Assembly (NCBI GenBank): GCA_964487295.1
Contig: CAZAQL010000140.1
Coordinates: 1 to 6,024 of the forward strand
Direction: 5' to 3'
Source: JAPEKQ01 sp964487295
Lineage (GTDB): Bacteria; Joyebacterota; Joyebacteria; Joyebacterales; Joyebacteraceae
DNA: 6,024 bases
Shown piece after piece: positions 5,183 through 6,024 of the stretch. The notes beneath the pieces were generated by a model. That model searched no databases. It was given only the letters and a program-made list of their open reading frames with translations, and was not told where the DNA came from. The translations under genes were made by a program, and so were the position numbers. Each line of letters begins with the position of its first letter. Positions within the stretch are counted from its first letter, which is position 1.

Positions 5183-6024
5183 GTGCTCAGGGAGAAGCTC
5201 GAGTCACGCCAAGCTCGTCTCGGCGTCATCGGTCTCGGCTACGTCGGCCTGCCGCTCTCGATGGAGTTCGCGCGGGCCGGGTTCACGGTCGTGGGCATCG
5301 ACAACAACGCCGAGAAGGTTCGACAGCTCATGCAGGGCGAGTCCTACATCGCCGACGTCCCGTCCGAATGGGTTCGGGAGGCCGTCGAGAACGGCACCTT
5401 CACGGCGACGACGGATTTCGCGGCGCTCGCCGAGCTCGACACGGTGGACATCTGCGTTCCGACGCCGCTCCGGAAGACGAAGGACCCGGATATCTCGTTC
5501 GTCAACGCCGCGGTGACGGAGATCGAGCGGTACGTTCATCCGGACATGCTCATCATCCTCGACAGCACGACGTACCCGGGAACGACGGACGAGATCATCC
5601 TGGCGCGCCTGGAGAAGACGGGGCTCACGGTGGGGGAGGACTTCTATCTGGCGTTCTCGCCGGAGCGCGTCGATCCGGGCAACGAGCAGTGGACCACGAA
5701 GAACATCCCCAAGGTCGTGGGCGGCGTGACGCCGGCGTGCACGGAGCACGCGGCGCTCCTTTACCGGATGACGCTCGGCCCGGTCGTGCCGGTCTCCTCA
5801 ACGAAGGTCGCCGAGACCGTGAAGCTTCTGGAGAACACCTTCCGCAGCGTGAACATCGGGCTCGTCAACGAGATGACGCTGATGTGCGACCGCATGGGCA
5901 TCGATGTGTGGGAGGTCATCGACGCGGCTGCGACCAAGCCGTTCGGCTTCATGGCGTTCTATCCGGGGCCGGGACTCGGCGGGCACTGCATCCCGATCGA
6001 TCCGTTCTACCTCTCCTGGAAGGC
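5183..6024 (+). CDS. Nucleotide-sugar dehydrogenase, UDP-GlcNAc 6-dehydrogenase (WbpA) type, 3' truncated by window
   Basis: The first 280 residues are visible, with no stop before the window end; relatives are about 420-440 aa. The N-terminal NAD-binding Rossmann domain opens with GVIGLGYVGLPL (G17, G19, G22) and continues to GIDNN. CVPTPL and DSTTYPGTT follow. SPERVDPGN contains the catalytic-region E161. K214 and N218 occur in ETVKLLENTFR, and the thiolate centre is GPGLGGHC269IPIDPFY with D273 nearby. C269 should form the thiohemiacetal in the two-step, NAD-dependent oxidation of the sugar C6 alcohol to a carboxylate. The form GLGGHCIPIDPFYLSWKA matches my memory of the UDP-N-acetylglucosamine dehydrogenase branch better than UDP-glucose or UDP-ManNAc dehydrogenases, but the substrate is not certain. 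The enzyme is cytoplasmic and feeds lipopolysaccharide or capsule synthesis. It is probably in one operon with the two genes before it. Confidence 0.93.
   Translation, partial: MLREKLESRQARLGVIGLGYVGLPLSMEFARAGFTVVGIDNNAEKVRQLMQGESYIADVPSEWVREAVENGTFTATTDFAALAELDTVDICVPTPLRKTKDPDISFVNAAVTEIERYVHPDMLIILDSTTYPGTTDEIILARLEKTGLTVGEDFYLAFSPERVDPGNEQWTTKNIPKVVGGVTPACTEHAALLYRMTLGPVVPVSSTKVAETVKLLENTFRSVNIGLVNEMTLMCDRMGIDVWEVIDAAATKPFGFMAFYPGPGLGGHCIPIDPFYLSWK

Noticed and set aside
5204..5749. 181-codon - strand frame opposite the dehydrogenase
   Set aside because: It is a shadow of a clearly conserved nucleotide-sugar dehydrogenase and has no recognisable features.

Overview
The window is a gene-dense, GC-rich bacterial segment in which every supported gene lies on the + strand. 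Coding regions have strong G/C bias at third positions. Purine-rich Shine-Dalgarno sites are common, and at least three of the six protein genes start with GTG. The secreted peptidase ends in a FlgD/T9SS-like C-terminal module, a feature typical of the FCB superphylum and related high-GC candidate phyla (for example Eisenbacteria-, Krumholzibacteria- or Latescibacteria-like lineages). That placement is an inference from style and domain content, not from a marker gene.

Layout. (1) Bases 1-231 are the 3' end of an integral membrane gene that looks like a CDP-alcohol phosphatidyltransferase (PgsA-like). (2) It overlaps by ATGA a DUF362/double [4Fe-4S] ferredoxin gene (228-1373). (3) The last seven codons and stop of that gene lie inside a tRNA-Arg(CCG) gene with encoded CCA (1351-1427). 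(4) A perfect 12-bp hairpin follows (1438-1465). (5) Next is a secreted M28-family zinc aminopeptidase with a CARDB-like domain and a FlgD/sorting-like C-terminus (1511-3628). (6) A 77-aa two-helix membrane protein (3671-3904) overlaps by 11 nt (7) a fusion of a HAD-IB phosphatase with a dolichol/phytol-kinase-type CTP-dependent lipid kinase (3894-5165). (8) Seventeen bases later begins a nucleotide-sugar dehydrogenase of the UDP-GlcNAc dehydrogenase (WbpA) type, cut off by the window end (5183-6024+).

How the parts may work together. The last three genes are tightly packed and probably co-transcribed. The lipid kinase could supply or recycle a polyprenyl-phosphate carrier, and the dehydrogenase would make a UDP-uronic acid for a surface polysaccharide; this link is a hypothesis. 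The first two genes form another translationally coupled pair. The peptidase stands somewhat apart, with a hairpin before it and a weak one after it. The two most notable features are the HAD-polyprenol kinase fusion and the CDS/tRNA overlap. I saw no CRISPR array, insertion sequence, integrase or phage gene, and no gap longer than about 85 bases without a gene.
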